The notes: generated from the sequence alone by a model not told the origin. Positions 44,093-58,277 are shown, counted from the stretch's first letter. The stretch is 64,000 nucleotides of DNA from Mycolicibacterium frederiksbergense (GCF_029893345.1 NZ_JARXVE010000003.1:62001-126000), one strand, 5' to 3'. Made by a program: numbers and translations.

Positions 44093-45257
44093 TTCTCCCC
44101 AGCCCGCCTCCACCGGTGTGCCGGCCCAAGAAGACGGCGGCGCAACCATTCTGGAGATCGGCCAGCAGCCCGATGCATGGCGGGAGGTCGCCATGAGCGC
44201 CGGCGGGGATGCCGCTGTCGCCGGATTCCTCCGCGACATCACCTCCCGACCGGAGCTTCGGATCATCCTGACCGGGGCGGGCAGTTCGGCCTTCGCCGGC
44301 GAGATCGCCGCGCCGGCGCTGCGCAGGCATCTGGACCGGCGCGTCGATGCCATCCCCACCACGAGCATCGTGGCCGATCCCATCGCCCATCTGGAACGCC
44401 ATACCCCGACCCTGATGGTGTCATTCGGTCGCTCCGGTAACAGCCCTGAGAGCCTGGCCACCACGGTGCTGGCCGACGAATTCGTCGACGACGTCTGGCA
44501 TCTCATCCTCACCTGCGATCCCGATGGGAAGTTGGGGCGTGTACACAGCGGACGGGCCAACTCGGTCGTCGTCTACATGCCGGAGCGCACGAACGACACC
44601 GGCTTTGCCATGACGTCCAGTCTGACGTCGATGTTGTTGTCCTGCATGCTGTTTCTCGGCCCAGCCGAGCAGCGCGACGCCGAAGCGCTGGCCGGCGCCG
44701 CCGAGCACGTGATCGCGCTGCGGTCCGACATCCAGGCGCTGGCCCGGTCGAAGAAGCAGCGATTCGTCTACCTGGGCTCCGGTGCGCTGGAGGGGCTGGC
44801 CCGCGAATCCGCGCTCAAGCTGCTGGAGTTGACCGCCGGTGAAGCGGTCACCTACTTCGACTCCCCCCTCGGCTTTCGGCACGGCCCGAAGGCGGTGCTC
44901 GACGCCGATACCCTCGTGGTGGTGTACCTGTCCACCGATCCGTATACCCGTCGCTATGACCTCGACATCGTCGCCGAGATCGAGGCACAACTCGGCCCGG
45001 ACAGCGTCGTGGTGATCGGCACCGAACCGGTTCCCGCGGCGCGGGGACGGCACCTGGTGCTGCCGGGCCTGTCCGGGCTCGACGACTCGGCGGTGGCACT
45101 GGCCTACCTGGTGTTCGGCCAGTACCTCGCGCTGTACACGGCGCTGGAACACCGCAAAACTCCGGACAATCCGTTCCCCGCGGGTGAAGTCAGCCGGGTG
45201 GTCAAGGGTGTCACCATCTACCCGAGGTCAGCCGTGGACGGCCCTGGGGTGCGGTGA
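44085..45257 (+). CDS. SIS-domain sugar isomerase/deaminase (AgaS-like)
   Basis: A 390-residue protein with two SIS domains: the first begins at about residue 60 (ILTGAGSSAFAGEIAAP, VSFGRSGNSPESLATTV) and the second at about 225 (FVYLGSGALEGLARESALKLLELTAGE, followed by FRHGPKAVLD). AgaS converts galactosamine-6-phosphate to tagatose-6-phosphate with loss of ammonia in enteric bacteria. The identical gene order with KbaZ supports that role. ATG 44085 overlaps KbaZ. Confidence 0.85.
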   Translation: MNSSPQPASTGVPAQEDGGATILEIGQQPDAWREVAMSAGGDAAVAGFLRDITSRPELRIILTGAGSSAFAGEIAAPALRRHLDRRVDAIPTTSIVADPIAHLERHTPTLMVSFGRSGNSPESLATTVLADEFVDDVWHLILTCDPDGKLGRVHSGRANSVVVYMPERTNDTGFAMTSSLTSMLLSCMLFLGPAEQRDAEALAGAAEHVIALRSDIQALARSKKQRFVYLGSGALEGLARESALKLLELTAGEAVTYFDSPLGFRHGPKAVLDADTLVVVYLSTDPYTRRYDLDIVAEIEAQLGPDSVVVIGTEPVPAARGRHLVLPGLSGLDDSAVALAYLVFGQYLALYTALEHRKTPDNPFPAGEVSRVVKGVTIYPRSAVDGPGVR

Positions 45258-45263
45258 CCGGCG

Positions 45264-46235
45264 ATGCCTCACTATCTCGGTGTTGACGGCGGAGGGTCGA
45301 AGACGGCATTCGCCGTCATCGATGACGCGGGCCGAGTACTTGGCCGCACCACCACGGCACCCTCGTACTACTTCGATAAGGGCATCGACGTCGTCGAACA
45401 GGTTCTGGCACAGGGCGTGGCCGAGGTCTGCCGGCAGGCCGGTGTCGATACCGCACAGATCGCTTCGGCGTTCTTCGGGATACCCGGCTACGGCGAGGCC
45501 AGCGGTGACACTGAGCAACTCGATGCGGTTCCGTACCGCGTGCTGGGCCATCACCGGTACCGCTGCGACAACGACATGGTCTGCGGCTGGGCCGGCTCGT
45601 TGGCCGGCGAGGACGGCATCAACGTGATCGCCGGCACCGGATCGATGGCCTATGGCGAACGACTGGGCAGCACATGCCGGGTCGGCGGCTGGGGTGAATT
45701 GTTCGGCGATGAGGGCTCGGCGTATTGGGTCGCCGCACAGGGTCTCAACGCGTTCAGCCGGATGAGTGACGGCAGGTGCAGCCGCGGCCCGCTCTACGAT
45801 CTGTTCAAGCAGCGCCTGCGGATCGACAGCGACCTCGACTCGGTCAGCCTGATCATCGACCGATGGGATGGCAATCGCGGTTCCATCGCAGCCTTGGCCA
45901 CCACCGTCAGCGAGGGCGCCCGGCATGGGGACGAAATCTGCGCCGGCATCCTGGACCGCGCCGCCGCCGAGTTGGCGGCGCTGGTCGAGACGTCGCGGGT
46001 GCGACTCGGTTTCGGGGAGCAGGATCGGGTCCCGGTGTCCTATTCGGGTGGGATGTTCTCGGAGGCCGGTTTCCTCGGCCGGTTCCACGACGCCGTGGCC
46101 CGGTTGCATACCGCCTACTCCGTGCGGGCCCCGCTACTCGACCCGACCTTGGGCGCCGCTCTGTACGCCGCCAAGGTCGGCGGGAATCCGTTGACCGGAG
46201 CATGCCTTGACCGACTGGCCGCGTCCCGACCATGA
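45264..46235 (+). CDS. BadF/BadG-family amino-sugar kinase
   Basis: A 323-residue ASKHA-fold kinase. The ATP-binding YLGVDGGGSKTAFAVID is at residues 3-19 and the second phosphate loop is at GTGSMAYG near 127. Family members phosphorylate N-acetylglucosamine or glucosamine. In this operon it would convert an imported galactosamine-type sugar to its 6-phosphate, the job done by the PTS in enteric aga clusters. ATG 45264 is six bases after AgaS. Confidence 0.82.
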   Translation: MPHYLGVDGGGSKTAFAVIDDAGRVLGRTTTAPSYYFDKGIDVVEQVLAQGVAEVCRQAGVDTAQIASAFFGIPGYGEASGDTEQLDAVPYRVLGHHRYRCDNDMVCGWAGSLAGEDGINVIAGTGSMAYGERLGSTCRVGGWGELFGDEGSAYWVAAQGLNAFSRMSDGRCSRGPLYDLFKQRLRIDSDLDSVSLIIDRWDGNRGSIAALATTVSEGARHGDEICAGILDRAAAELAALVETSRVRLGFGEQDRVPVSYSGGMFSEAGFLGRFHDAVARLHTAYSVRAPLLDPTLGAALYAAKVGGNPLTGACLDRLAASRP

Positions 46236-46266
46236 CTCAGAAGCGAAAGCCAACGAGGAGCACAAC

Positions 46267-47577
46267 ATGAAACCCACCATCGTCATCATCGGTGCCGGCA
46301 GCGTCGAGTTCACCCGCGAACTGCTGGGGGACATCTTTTCGTTCGCCGAACTGGGCTCGGTCCGAGTTGTCCTGCACGACATCAACATCGAGCGGTTGCA
46401 AACCGCCGAGGCAATCACCCTGGCTACGGCGCGAGCGGCCGGCGCCCAACCCGAGGTGGTCGCCACCACCGACCGGCGCCGGGCCCTCGACGGCGCCGAC
46501 TATGTCATCAACGTCATCCAGGTGGGCATGCACGAGGCCACCCTGCGCGACTTCGAGATCCCGGCCCGCTACGGGCTGAACCAGACCATCGGCGACACCA
46601 TAGGCGTCGGCGGGATCTTCCGCGGGCTGCGGACATTCCCGGTACTCGAGGCGATCGCCCGGGACATGGCGCAGGTCTGCCCCGATGCCTGGTTGCTCAA
46701 CTACACCAACCCGATGGCCATGAACGTCACGTTCCTACATCATGTCGCGCCGAAACTGAAGGTTCTCGGGCTGTGTCATTCGGTGTACTGGACGATGGCC
46801 GGTCTGTGCGAACTCGTCGACGTCCCGCTCGAGGAGGTGTCGTACTGGTCGGCCGGAGTCAACCACCAGGCCTGGGTACTGCGGTGGGAGCACGACGGCC
46901 GCGACCTGTACCCGCTGCTGGACCAGCGCATCGCCGCCGACGCGGAACTGCGCCGACGGGTACGCGTCGACATGTACCGCCGCCTCGGCTACTACCCCAC
47001 CGAGACCAGCGAACATTCCAGCGAATACGTCCCGTGGTACCTACGCCACCCCGACGAGATTGCCCGTCTCCGCATCAACATCGGTGAGTATGTCTCGATC
47101 AGCGAAGCCAACCTGGCCGAGTATGCCCGTATTCGTGCGGAACTGGCCGATGCGCACACACTTGGCATCGACACCAGTTCAACCGAGTACGCCCCGCAGG
47201 TGATCCACTCCCTGGAGACCGGGACGGTCCGGGTGATCTCGGCGAACGTCGTCAACGACGGGCTCATCACCAACCTGCCCGACGGTGTCGCCGTCGAGGT
47301 GCCGACGATGCTCGACGCACTGGGTGCGCACCCGATGAAAGTGGGTGACCTGCCTCCCCAGTGCGCCGCCCTGAACCGGAGCTTCCTCGGCCCGGTGGAC
47401 CTGACCGCGCGCGCCGCGGTCGACGGGGATCCGCGCCTGGTCCGGGCCGCGGCCATGGTCGACCCCAACACTGCGGCGGCGTTGACCGTCGACCAGATCT
47501 GGGCGTTGTGCGACGAATTGACGACCGCGCACGGTCAACTGCTGCCCGAACCGCTGCGCACCGAACTGGCGCTGTGA
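46267..47577 (+). CDS. GH4-family alpha-galactosidase (MelA-like)
   Basis: A 436-residue NAD+- and Mn2+-dependent glycosidase. The NAD-binding IIGAGSVEFTRELL is at residues 7-20. The metal ligands Cys170 (GLCHSVYW) and His200 (AGVNHQAW) and the stretch IGDTIGVGGIFRGLRTFPV are typical of MelA. There is no signal peptide, so it acts on imported, intact glycoside. It requires no phosphorylated substrate if it is an alpha-galactosidase, which fits ABC import. ATG 46267 with GAGGAG upstream. Confidence 0.88.
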   Translation: MKPTIVIIGAGSVEFTRELLGDIFSFAELGSVRVVLHDINIERLQTAEAITLATARAAGAQPEVVATTDRRRALDGADYVINVIQVGMHEATLRDFEIPARYGLNQTIGDTIGVGGIFRGLRTFPVLEAIARDMAQVCPDAWLLNYTNPMAMNVTFLHHVAPKLKVLGLCHSVYWTMAGLCELVDVPLEEVSYWSAGVNHQAWVLRWEHDGRDLYPLLDQRIAADAELRRRVRVDMYRRLGYYPTETSEHSSEYVPWYLRHPDEIARLRINIGEYVSISEANLAEYARIRAELADAHTLGIDTSSTEYAPQVIHSLETGTVRVISANVVNDGLITNLPDGVAVEVPTMLDALGAHPMKVGDLPPQCAALNRSFLGPVDLTARAAVDGDPRLVRAAAMVDPNTAAALTVDQIWALCDELTTAHGQLLPEPLRTELAL

Positions 47578-47599
47578 TACACGAAAAGGAGTGTCAACC

Positions 47600-48877
47600 G
47601 TGAACCGTCAACGACTGTGCTGCGCATTGATCGCAGTCCTAGCGCTGGTCCTGAGCTCCTGTGGCGGGGGTGGTTCGGCGGATGGCCCTGTCAGGATCGC
47701 GGTGTGGCACGGCTACCAGGATGTCGAGGGTGAAGCGTTCAAGTCCCTGATCGACCAGTACAACAAGGAGCATCCGGATGTACAGGTGAGCGACCTGTAC
47801 TCGAGCAACGATCTGGTGCTGCAGAAGGTGCTGACCGCGGTGCGCGGTGACAGCGCTCCCGACGTCGCCTATATGTTCGGCTCGTGGTCTTCGAAGATCG
47901 CCCAGATTCCGCAGGTCGTCGACATGGCGAGCGAAGTGTCCCAAGGGGATTGGAACTGGGACGACTTCTATCCGGCCGAACGGACCGCCGCGACGGTAGG
48001 CGACAAGGTCGTCGGGGTGCCCGCCCTGGTGGACAACCTCGCCATCGTCTACAACAAGAAGCTTTTTGCCGCCGCCGGAGTCGCACCGCCCAGTTCGAAC
48101 TGGACCTGGGATGACTTCCGGGCGGCGGCGGCCAAGCTGACCGATCCGGCAAAGGGCCAGTACGGCTGGCTCATTCCGGCCGACGGCAGCGAAGACACGG
48201 TCTGGCACTACATTCCGATGCTCTGGGAAGCCGGCGGCGACATCCTGACCTCCGACGACAAGCACGCCGCGTTCAACTCCGAGGCGGGCGTCAAGGCTCT
48301 GGAGGCGTTGCAGCAGATGGCGGTCACCGACAAGTCGGTGTATCTAGACACCACCAACGAGAACGGCCCGAAGCTGATGAACAGCGGCAAGATCGCCATG
48401 CTGGTCACCGGCCCGTGGGATCTGAGCTCGCTGCCCGATATCGACTACGGCGTCCAGGTGATGCCCGCATTCGCTGGTTCGGACGGTGGCCATCAGACCA
48501 TCTCCGGACCTGATAACTGGGTGGTGTTCAACAACGGCACCGAGAAGAAGCGGGCGGCAGTCGATTTCGTGAAGTGGCTGACCGCTCCGGAGCAGGTGAA
48601 GACATTCTCGCTGGCTACCGGTGATCTGCCGACCCGCATCTCAGTCGGCCGGGATCGGGAGTTTCTCGCCAAGCTCGACGCGAATCTTCCCGGTAGCGGG
48701 GTATTCGTGGAGAACCTGGCCAATGTGAAGAAGGCGCGGCCGACGGTGGACCAGTACCCGGCGGTCTCGGAGCCGCTGGGTCAGGCGATCGTGTCGGTGC
48801 TGCTCGGCAAGCAGCAGCCGGCGGCCGCGCTGGACTCCGCGGCGCAGGCCGCGGATGCCGCACTGGCCGGCGAGTAA
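47600..48877 (+). CDS. Sugar ABC transporter substrate-binding lipoprotein
   Basis: A 425-residue extracytoplasmic lipoprotein. The signal peptide (CCALIAVLALVLSSCGGGG) ends in the lipobox LSSC, so it is lipid-anchored at the outer face of the cytoplasmic membrane. The family 1 fold follows (VRIAVWHGYQDVEGEAFKSL, APDVAYMFG, VTGPWDLSSLP). GTG 47600 has AAAAGGA nine bases upstream; GTG 47591 is too close. It is the sugar receptor for the two permeases downstream. Confidence 0.9.
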   Translation: MNRQRLCCALIAVLALVLSSCGGGGSADGPVRIAVWHGYQDVEGEAFKSLIDQYNKEHPDVQVSDLYSSNDLVLQKVLTAVRGDSAPDVAYMFGSWSSKIAQIPQVVDMASEVSQGDWNWDDFYPAERTAATVGDKVVGVPALVDNLAIVYNKKLFAAAGVAPPSSNWTWDDFRAAAAKLTDPAKGQYGWLIPADGSEDTVWHYIPMLWEAGGDILTSDDKHAAFNSEAGVKALEALQQMAVTDKSVYLDTTNENGPKLMNSGKIAMLVTGPWDLSSLPDIDYGVQVMPAFAGSDGGHQTISGPDNWVVFNNGTEKKRAAVDFVKWLTAPEQVKTFSLATGDLPTRISVGRDREFLAKLDANLPGSGVFVENLANVKKARPTVDQYPAVSEPLGQAIVSVLLGKQQPAAALDSAAQAADAALAGE

Positions 48878-48879
48878 GC

Positions 48880-49812
48880 GTGGTAGCAGATACGACGACC
48901 GGGGTTCCGCAACAACGACATCCGTCGTTGTTGCGGCGCCTCGGCCGCTCCGAATCGGTCAGCGGATGGGTGTTGGCGAGCCCCGGGGTGATACTCATCG
49001 GCATCTTCGGACTGCTTCCGGTCCTGATGTCACTTCAGTTGTCGTTTCAGCGCTCCGATCTGCTCAGCCCGGAAACTCCGTGGGTCGGGCTGCAGAACTA
49101 CCGGAAGTTGGCGGAGGACCCGGTCTTCCTGGAGGCGACCAGACACACCATCGTGTACACCGGGCTGTTCGTTCCGGGCACGATGCTGGTCGGTCTGCTG
49201 GTGGCCGCGGCGATGAACCGCTCGGTGCGGTTCATCTCGGTGTACCGGACCGCCGCCTACGTCACGATGGCGGTGTCGACGATCTCGCAGGGCATCATCT
49301 TCCTGTGGTTGACCGACCGTGACTACGGATTGGTGAACGCGGCACTCAACGCGGTAGGCCTGCCCTCGCAGCCGTTTCTGTCCTCGCCCTCGCAGGCGCT
49401 GTTCGTAATTGTGGCCATGACCATCTGGGGTTGGACGGGCTTCTCGGTCATCGTCTATCTCGCTGCGCTGCAAGGTGTCCCCGCCGAGTTGCACGAGGCC
49501 GCCGCGATCGACGGTGCGAGTGCGTTCACCCGGTTCCGCACCATCACGGTGCCACTGCTCGGGCCGGCAAACCTGTTTCTGCTGGTGTGGCTGACGCTCA
49601 ATGCGTTGCAACTGTTCGACGAGGTCTACGCCACCACCCGCGGAGGCCCACTGCGAGCCACCACCGTCATCGTCTACTACCTCTGGGACCGCGCCTTCGT
49701 GCACTTCGACGCGGGCTATGCCGCGGCCATGGCCTACGCGCTGTTCGTCGTGATTCTGGTGATCACTGCTGTTCAGTTCCGTCTCGCCCGGAGGCATGTG
49801 CACTACTCATGA
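48880..49812 (+). CDS. Sugar ABC transporter permease (MalF/UgpA type)
   Basis: A 310-residue permease with six membrane segments, starting at about residue 30 (GWVLASPGVILIGIFGLLPVLMSLQLSF). The EAA loop that contacts the ATPase is at AALQGVPAELHEAAAIDGASAFTRFRTITVPLL. The GTG start is two bases after the lipoprotein stop. The stop overlaps the next permease by four bases. It acts with it as a heterodimer. Confidence 0.9.
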   Translation: MVADTTTGVPQQRHPSLLRRLGRSESVSGWVLASPGVILIGIFGLLPVLMSLQLSFQRSDLLSPETPWVGLQNYRKLAEDPVFLEATRHTIVYTGLFVPGTMLVGLLVAAAMNRSVRFISVYRTAAYVTMAVSTISQGIIFLWLTDRDYGLVNAALNAVGLPSQPFLSSPSQALFVIVAMTIWGWTGFSVIVYLAALQGVPAELHEAAAIDGASAFTRFRTITVPLLGPANLFLLVWLTLNALQLFDEVYATTRGGPLRATTVIVYYLWDRAFVHFDAGYAAAMAYALFVVILVITAVQFRLARRHVHYS

Positions 49813-50756
49813 CGAATTCCCACAACTCCGATACCGCACTGCTGGCCGCGCCGAACGCCGCCGGGCAGGACCGACCTGAGCCCGAGTCACCTCCGCAGCG
49901 GGCTGCGCGCCGCAGACTGCTCAGATTGCCGTTCAGCCCATGGCATCTCGTCCTGATTCCGCTGACGTTCCTGTTGGTCGTCCCGCTGTTGTGGATGTTG
50001 GTCACCTCACTGGAGACCGAAGGAGAGGCCAACCGATTTCCGCCGGTCCTGCTGCCGGCCAAGCCACAGTTCCAGAACTATTCCGAGGCCTGGCAGGCGG
50101 CACCGTTCGGGCATTTCTTTCTCAACAGTGCACTGGTCACCATCGTGGTGCTGATCAGCAATCTGCTGGTCTGCAGCCTGGCGGGCTACGCCTTCGCCCG
50201 TATCCGTTTCCTCGGTCGCAGTGTGCTTTTCGTGACCCTGATGGCGACCCTGATGGTCCCCTTTCAGGTGACGATGATCCCGGTGTTCCTGATCGTGAAG
50301 TGGTTCGGGGACAACGTCTGGGAAGGCCTGGGCATCGACCACCTGGGTGCCCTGATGCTGCCCAATCTGGCCACCGCGTTCGGCATTTTCTTTCTGCGGC
50401 AGTTCTTCCAGACGGTCCCGGTAGAGCTTGAGGAGGCGGCCCGCGTCGACGGAACCTCGCGACTGGGGGTGCTGTTCAAGATCGTCCTGCCGCTGTCACT
50501 GCCTGCGCTCTCGACGCTGGCCGCGCTGACCGTTCTGACGTCCTGGAATGACTTCCTCTGGCCGTTGATCGTCATCACCTCCGAGGACCAGATGACAATT
50601 CCTTTGGGACTCAGCTACTTCCAGGGTGCGCATCGGGTCAAATGGCCCCTGCTGATGGCGGCGAATGTGATGAGCCTGGTGCCGATGCTGCTGGTGTTCA
50701 TCGGCGCCCAAAGATATTTCGTCCAGTCAGTGGCCAGTACCGGACTCAAGGGCTGA
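49809..50756 (+). CDS. Sugar ABC transporter permease (MalG/UgpE type)
   Basis: A 315-residue permease with six membrane segments. After a polar N-terminus of about 40 residues, the first segment is LVLIPLTFLLVVPLLWMLV. The EAA loop is QTVPVELEEAARVDGTSRLGVLFKIVLPLSLPAL. ATG 49809 overlaps the upstream permease stop (ATGA). It forms the channel with the MalF-type protein. Confidence 0.9.
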   Translation: MTNSHNSDTALLAAPNAAGQDRPEPESPPQRAARRRLLRLPFSPWHLVLIPLTFLLVVPLLWMLVTSLETEGEANRFPPVLLPAKPQFQNYSEAWQAAPFGHFFLNSALVTIVVLISNLLVCSLAGYAFARIRFLGRSVLFVTLMATLMVPFQVTMIPVFLIVKWFGDNVWEGLGIDHLGALMLPNLATAFGIFFLRQFFQTVPVELEEAARVDGTSRLGVLFKIVLPLSLPALSTLAALTVLTSWNDFLWPLIVITSEDQMTIPLGLSYFQGAHRVKWPLLMAANVMSLVPMLLVFIGAQRYFVQSVASTGLKG

Positions 50757-50784
50757 CCATGCGGCAGCTACGGAGGGAAACGCA

Positions 50785-51852
50785 ATGGCGCAGGTAGAGT
50801 TCTGCGATGTCACGAGGCGCTATGCGGGCGGCGTGGTCGCCCTCAACCGACTCAACCTCGCTATGGCCGATGGCGAGTTCCTGATCCTGGTCGGCCCGTC
50901 CGGCTGCGGAAAGAGCACTGCGTTACGCCTGCTCGCCGGGCTGGACAAGCCGTCGTCGGGCGAGATCAAGATCGGCGGCATGACGGTGAACTCGCTGAGC
51001 CCCGGCGACCGCGACATCGCGATGGTGTTCCAGAACTATGCGCTCTATCCGCACATGACCGTCTACGCGAACCTGGCCTACGGCCTGCGTCAGCGCCGGA
51101 CACCGAAGCGCGAGATCGAACAGCGGGTTCGCGAGACGGCTGAACTGCTGGAGATCGGCAGGCTGCTCGACCGCAAGCCCGGCCAGCTTTCCGGTGGCCA
51201 GCGTCAGCGCGTCGCGATGGGCCGGGCTCTGGTGCGCAAGCCACAGGCGTTCCTGCTCGACGAACCGCTGTCCAACCTGGACGCAAAGCTGCGGACCCAG
51301 GTCCGCGGCGATCTCAAGCGGTTGCACCGCGACGTTCCGGTCACCTCGATCTATGTCACCCACGACCAGGTCGAGGCCATGACGCTGGGCGACCGGTTGT
51401 GTGTCATGAACGAGGGTGAGGTGCAGCAGATCGGGACGCCCGACGATATCTACAACCGCCCGGCCAACACCTTCGTCGCATCGTTCATGGGCAGTCCGCC
51501 GATGAATTTGGTGACCGGCGCGGTGAGCGCAGGCACCCTGCACATCGCCGGCACCGCGGTGCTGCCCGTGCAGGGACCGGATGGGCCGGTCACTGTGGGC
51601 ATCCGGCCCGAGCACGCGACGATTCACACTTCCTGCAGCGACGGCATGGTGCCGGCCCGGGTCGATCTGGTCGAGCCGCTCGGCAGCCATGTCCTGATCA
51701 CCGCGGTCGTCGACACCTCACCTGCCCAGACGCGACTGGTGGTGCAGGCACCGCCGGGGACCATGCTCGAGTCGGGTACCCGGGTCGGTGTGGCGATGGA
51801 TCCGGAACGCACCTACTTCTTTGACGTGGACACGGGTGCGCGACGGGCGTGA
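50785..51852 (+). CDS. Sugar ABC transporter ATPase (MalK/UgpC/MsmX type)
   Basis: A 355-residue ATPase. Walker A GPSGCGKST is at about 36-44, the signature LSGGQRQRVAMGRAL at about 135, and Walker B AFLLDEPLSNLD at about 155. The C-terminal 120 residues are a TOBE/regulatory domain (VGIRPEHATIH). It powers import through the two permeases. ATG 50785 with GGAGGG upstream. It is the last gene of the operon, followed by the hairpin at 51873. Confidence 0.92.
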   Translation: MAQVEFCDVTRRYAGGVVALNRLNLAMADGEFLILVGPSGCGKSTALRLLAGLDKPSSGEIKIGGMTVNSLSPGDRDIAMVFQNYALYPHMTVYANLAYGLRQRRTPKREIEQRVRETAELLEIGRLLDRKPGQLSGGQRQRVAMGRALVRKPQAFLLDEPLSNLDAKLRTQVRGDLKRLHRDVPVTSIYVTHDQVEAMTLGDRLCVMNEGEVQQIGTPDDIYNRPANTFVASFMGSPPMNLVTGAVSAGTLHIAGTAVLPVQGPDGPVTVGIRPEHATIHTSCSDGMVPARVDLVEPLGSHVLITAVVDTSPAQTRLVVQAPPGTMLESGTRVGVAMDPERTYFFDVDTGARRA

Positions 51853-51872
51853 AGGAGCAAATAGCCGATCTG

Positions 51873-51893
51873 GTCAGCGGCAACCCCGCTGAC
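51873..51893 (+). terminator. Hairpin after the sugar operon
   Basis: GTCAGCGG and CCGCTGAC form a perfect 8-bp stem around a CAACC loop, 21 bases after the ATPase stop. There is no T run. A plausible terminator for a high-GC genome. Confidence 0.6.
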
Positions 51894-51909
51894 GAGACAG
51901 GTTCGGAGG

Positions 51910-52050
51910 CTAGACCCCGAACCGTAGTAGCTCGTCGGCCGTGACCAGCCGCTCGCTCTTGGCTGGGAATTCGCGACTCTTCATCGGATGACGGAACAAT
52001 GACCAGGCAATACGACCCATCCGTGACCGACTGAGCGGGTTGATGTACAC
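51910..52050 (-). CDS. Small basic protein (46 aa) between the sugar operon and gltD
   Basis: A 46-residue ORF beginning VYINPLSRSRMGRIAWSLF, with an RHP/MKSREFPAKSERLV middle and ending ADELLRFGV. Positively charged, no membrane segment, with several Arg-rich turns. The GTG at 52050 has AGGAG ten bases upstream; an in-frame GTG at 52059 is the alternative. Codon third-base GC is lower than in the neighbours. It is not a known family member that I can name, but the sequence looks protein-like rather than a shadow of another frame. The rest of 51853-52210 shows only the hairpin. Confidence 0.55.
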   Translation of the reverse strand: MYINPLSRSRMGRIAWSLFRHPMKSREFPAKSERLVTADELLRFGV

Positions 52051-52210
52051 GGTGATCACTCCTGCGACTTACTGGTAGCTGTACCCGTAATTCCACGTTA
52101 CCGCAGCACTCGCACCACGTCATTAGATACCTGACACCCGGCAAACAGTGTGAGCCACGCCGCACAAAAATCAGATGATTCTGCTGAGGCGGATGTGGTT
52201 GGAGTGACGA

Positions 52211-53669
52211 CTACCTCTGGGGCGCGGCAGTGGGCTTGATCGGCGAGGGCAAGGCAGTCCGTCCCATCAGGTAACGGTCCACGCCCGCGGCGGCGGCCCG
52301 ACCCTCGGCGATCGCCCACACGATGAGCGACTGTCCACGACCCATATCGCCGGCGACGAACACGCCGGGCACCGAGGTCTGGAAATTCGCATCGCGAGCC
52401 ACGTTGCCGCGGTCGGTCAGCTCGACACCGAGATTGGTCAACAACCCCGGCTTCTCCGGCCCGACAAAGCCCATCGCCAACAACACCAGGTCGGCCTTGA
52501 GCTCGAAGTCGGTCCCCTCGACCTTCTCGAACTTGCCGCCGTTCATCGTCACCTCGTGCGCGCGCAGGCCGGTGACCCGGCCGTTCTCGCCGACGAATTC
52601 CTCGGTGTTGACCGAGAACACCCGCTCGCCGCCCTCTTCGTGGGCCGAGGACACCCGGAACATCAGCGGATAGGTCGGCCACGGCGTGGACGGGCTGCGG
52701 TCGGCCGGTGGCCTGGGCATGATCTCGAACTGGTGAATGTTGGCCGCGCCCTGCCGGTGCGAAGTGCCCAGGCAGTCCGCGCCGGTGTCGCCACCGCCGA
52801 TGATGATGACGTGCTTGTCCTTGGCGGTGATCGGCGGCTGACCGTTCTCGTCGAGGACGGGATCGCCGAGCTGGACCCGGTTGGCCCAGGGCAGGAACTC
52901 CATGGCCTGGTGGATGCCATCGAGCTCGCGGCCGGGGATCGGCAGGTCGCGCGATTCGGTGGCACCGCCGGCCAGGACAACCGCGTCGTAGTTCAACCGC
53001 AGCTGCTTGACCGTGACGTCCACACCGACATTGACGCCGGGCCGGAACTGGGTGCCTTCGGCCGCCATCTGTTCCAGGCGCCGATCGACGTGGCGCTTCT
53101 CCATCTTGAACTCGGGGATGCCGTAGCGCAGCAGACCACCGATGCGATCGGCACGCTCGAACACCGTGACGGTATGTCCGGCGCGGGTGAGCTGTTGGGC
53201 GACGGCCAGGCCGGCCGGACCGGATCCGACAACAGCGACCTTCTTGCCGGTCTGCACATCGGGCACCATCGGGACGACCCAGCCGTGGTCGAAGGCGTGG
53301 TCGATGATCTCGACCTCGACCTGCTTGATGGTGACCGGATCCTGGTTGATGCCCAGGACGCAGGACGCCTCACACGGCGCCGGGCACAGCCGTCCGGTGA
53401 ACTCCGGGAAGTTGTTGGTGGCGTGCAGCCGCTCGATGGCATCGCGCCACCGGTCCTTGTACACCAGGTCGTTCCACTCAGGGATCAGGTTCCCCAAGGG
53501 ACAACCGTTGTGGCAGAACGGGATACCGCAGTCCATGCACCGCGATGCCTGATCCTGCAGCTTGCCGTCGGAGAAGTCTTCGTAGACCTCTTTCCAATCC
53601 TTGAGGCGCAGTGCGACCGGCCTGCGGGACGGGAGCTCTTTAGAGGTGTGCTTGAGGAACCCGCGTGGA

Positions 53670-53677
<8 letters not shown>
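52211..53677 (-). CDS. gltD: Glutamate synthase small subunit
   Basis: A 488-residue NADPH/FAD subunit. The N-terminal [4Fe-4S] region [21 protein letters not shown] is near residues 42-62. Two Rossmann motifs follow: [13 protein letters not shown] (about 151) and [11 protein letters not shown] (about 295). It passes electrons to the large subunit for synthesis of glutamate from glutamine and 2-oxoglutarate. It overlaps the gltB stop by eight bases. Corresponds to Rv3858c. Confidence 0.96.

Positions 53678-58277
<4,600 letters not shown>

Noticed and set aside
36497..51852. Genomic island with integrase or transposase borders
   Set aside because: No integrase, tRNA border or insertion sequence is visible; codon use and GC look mycobacterial, so I call it accessory but not a defined island.
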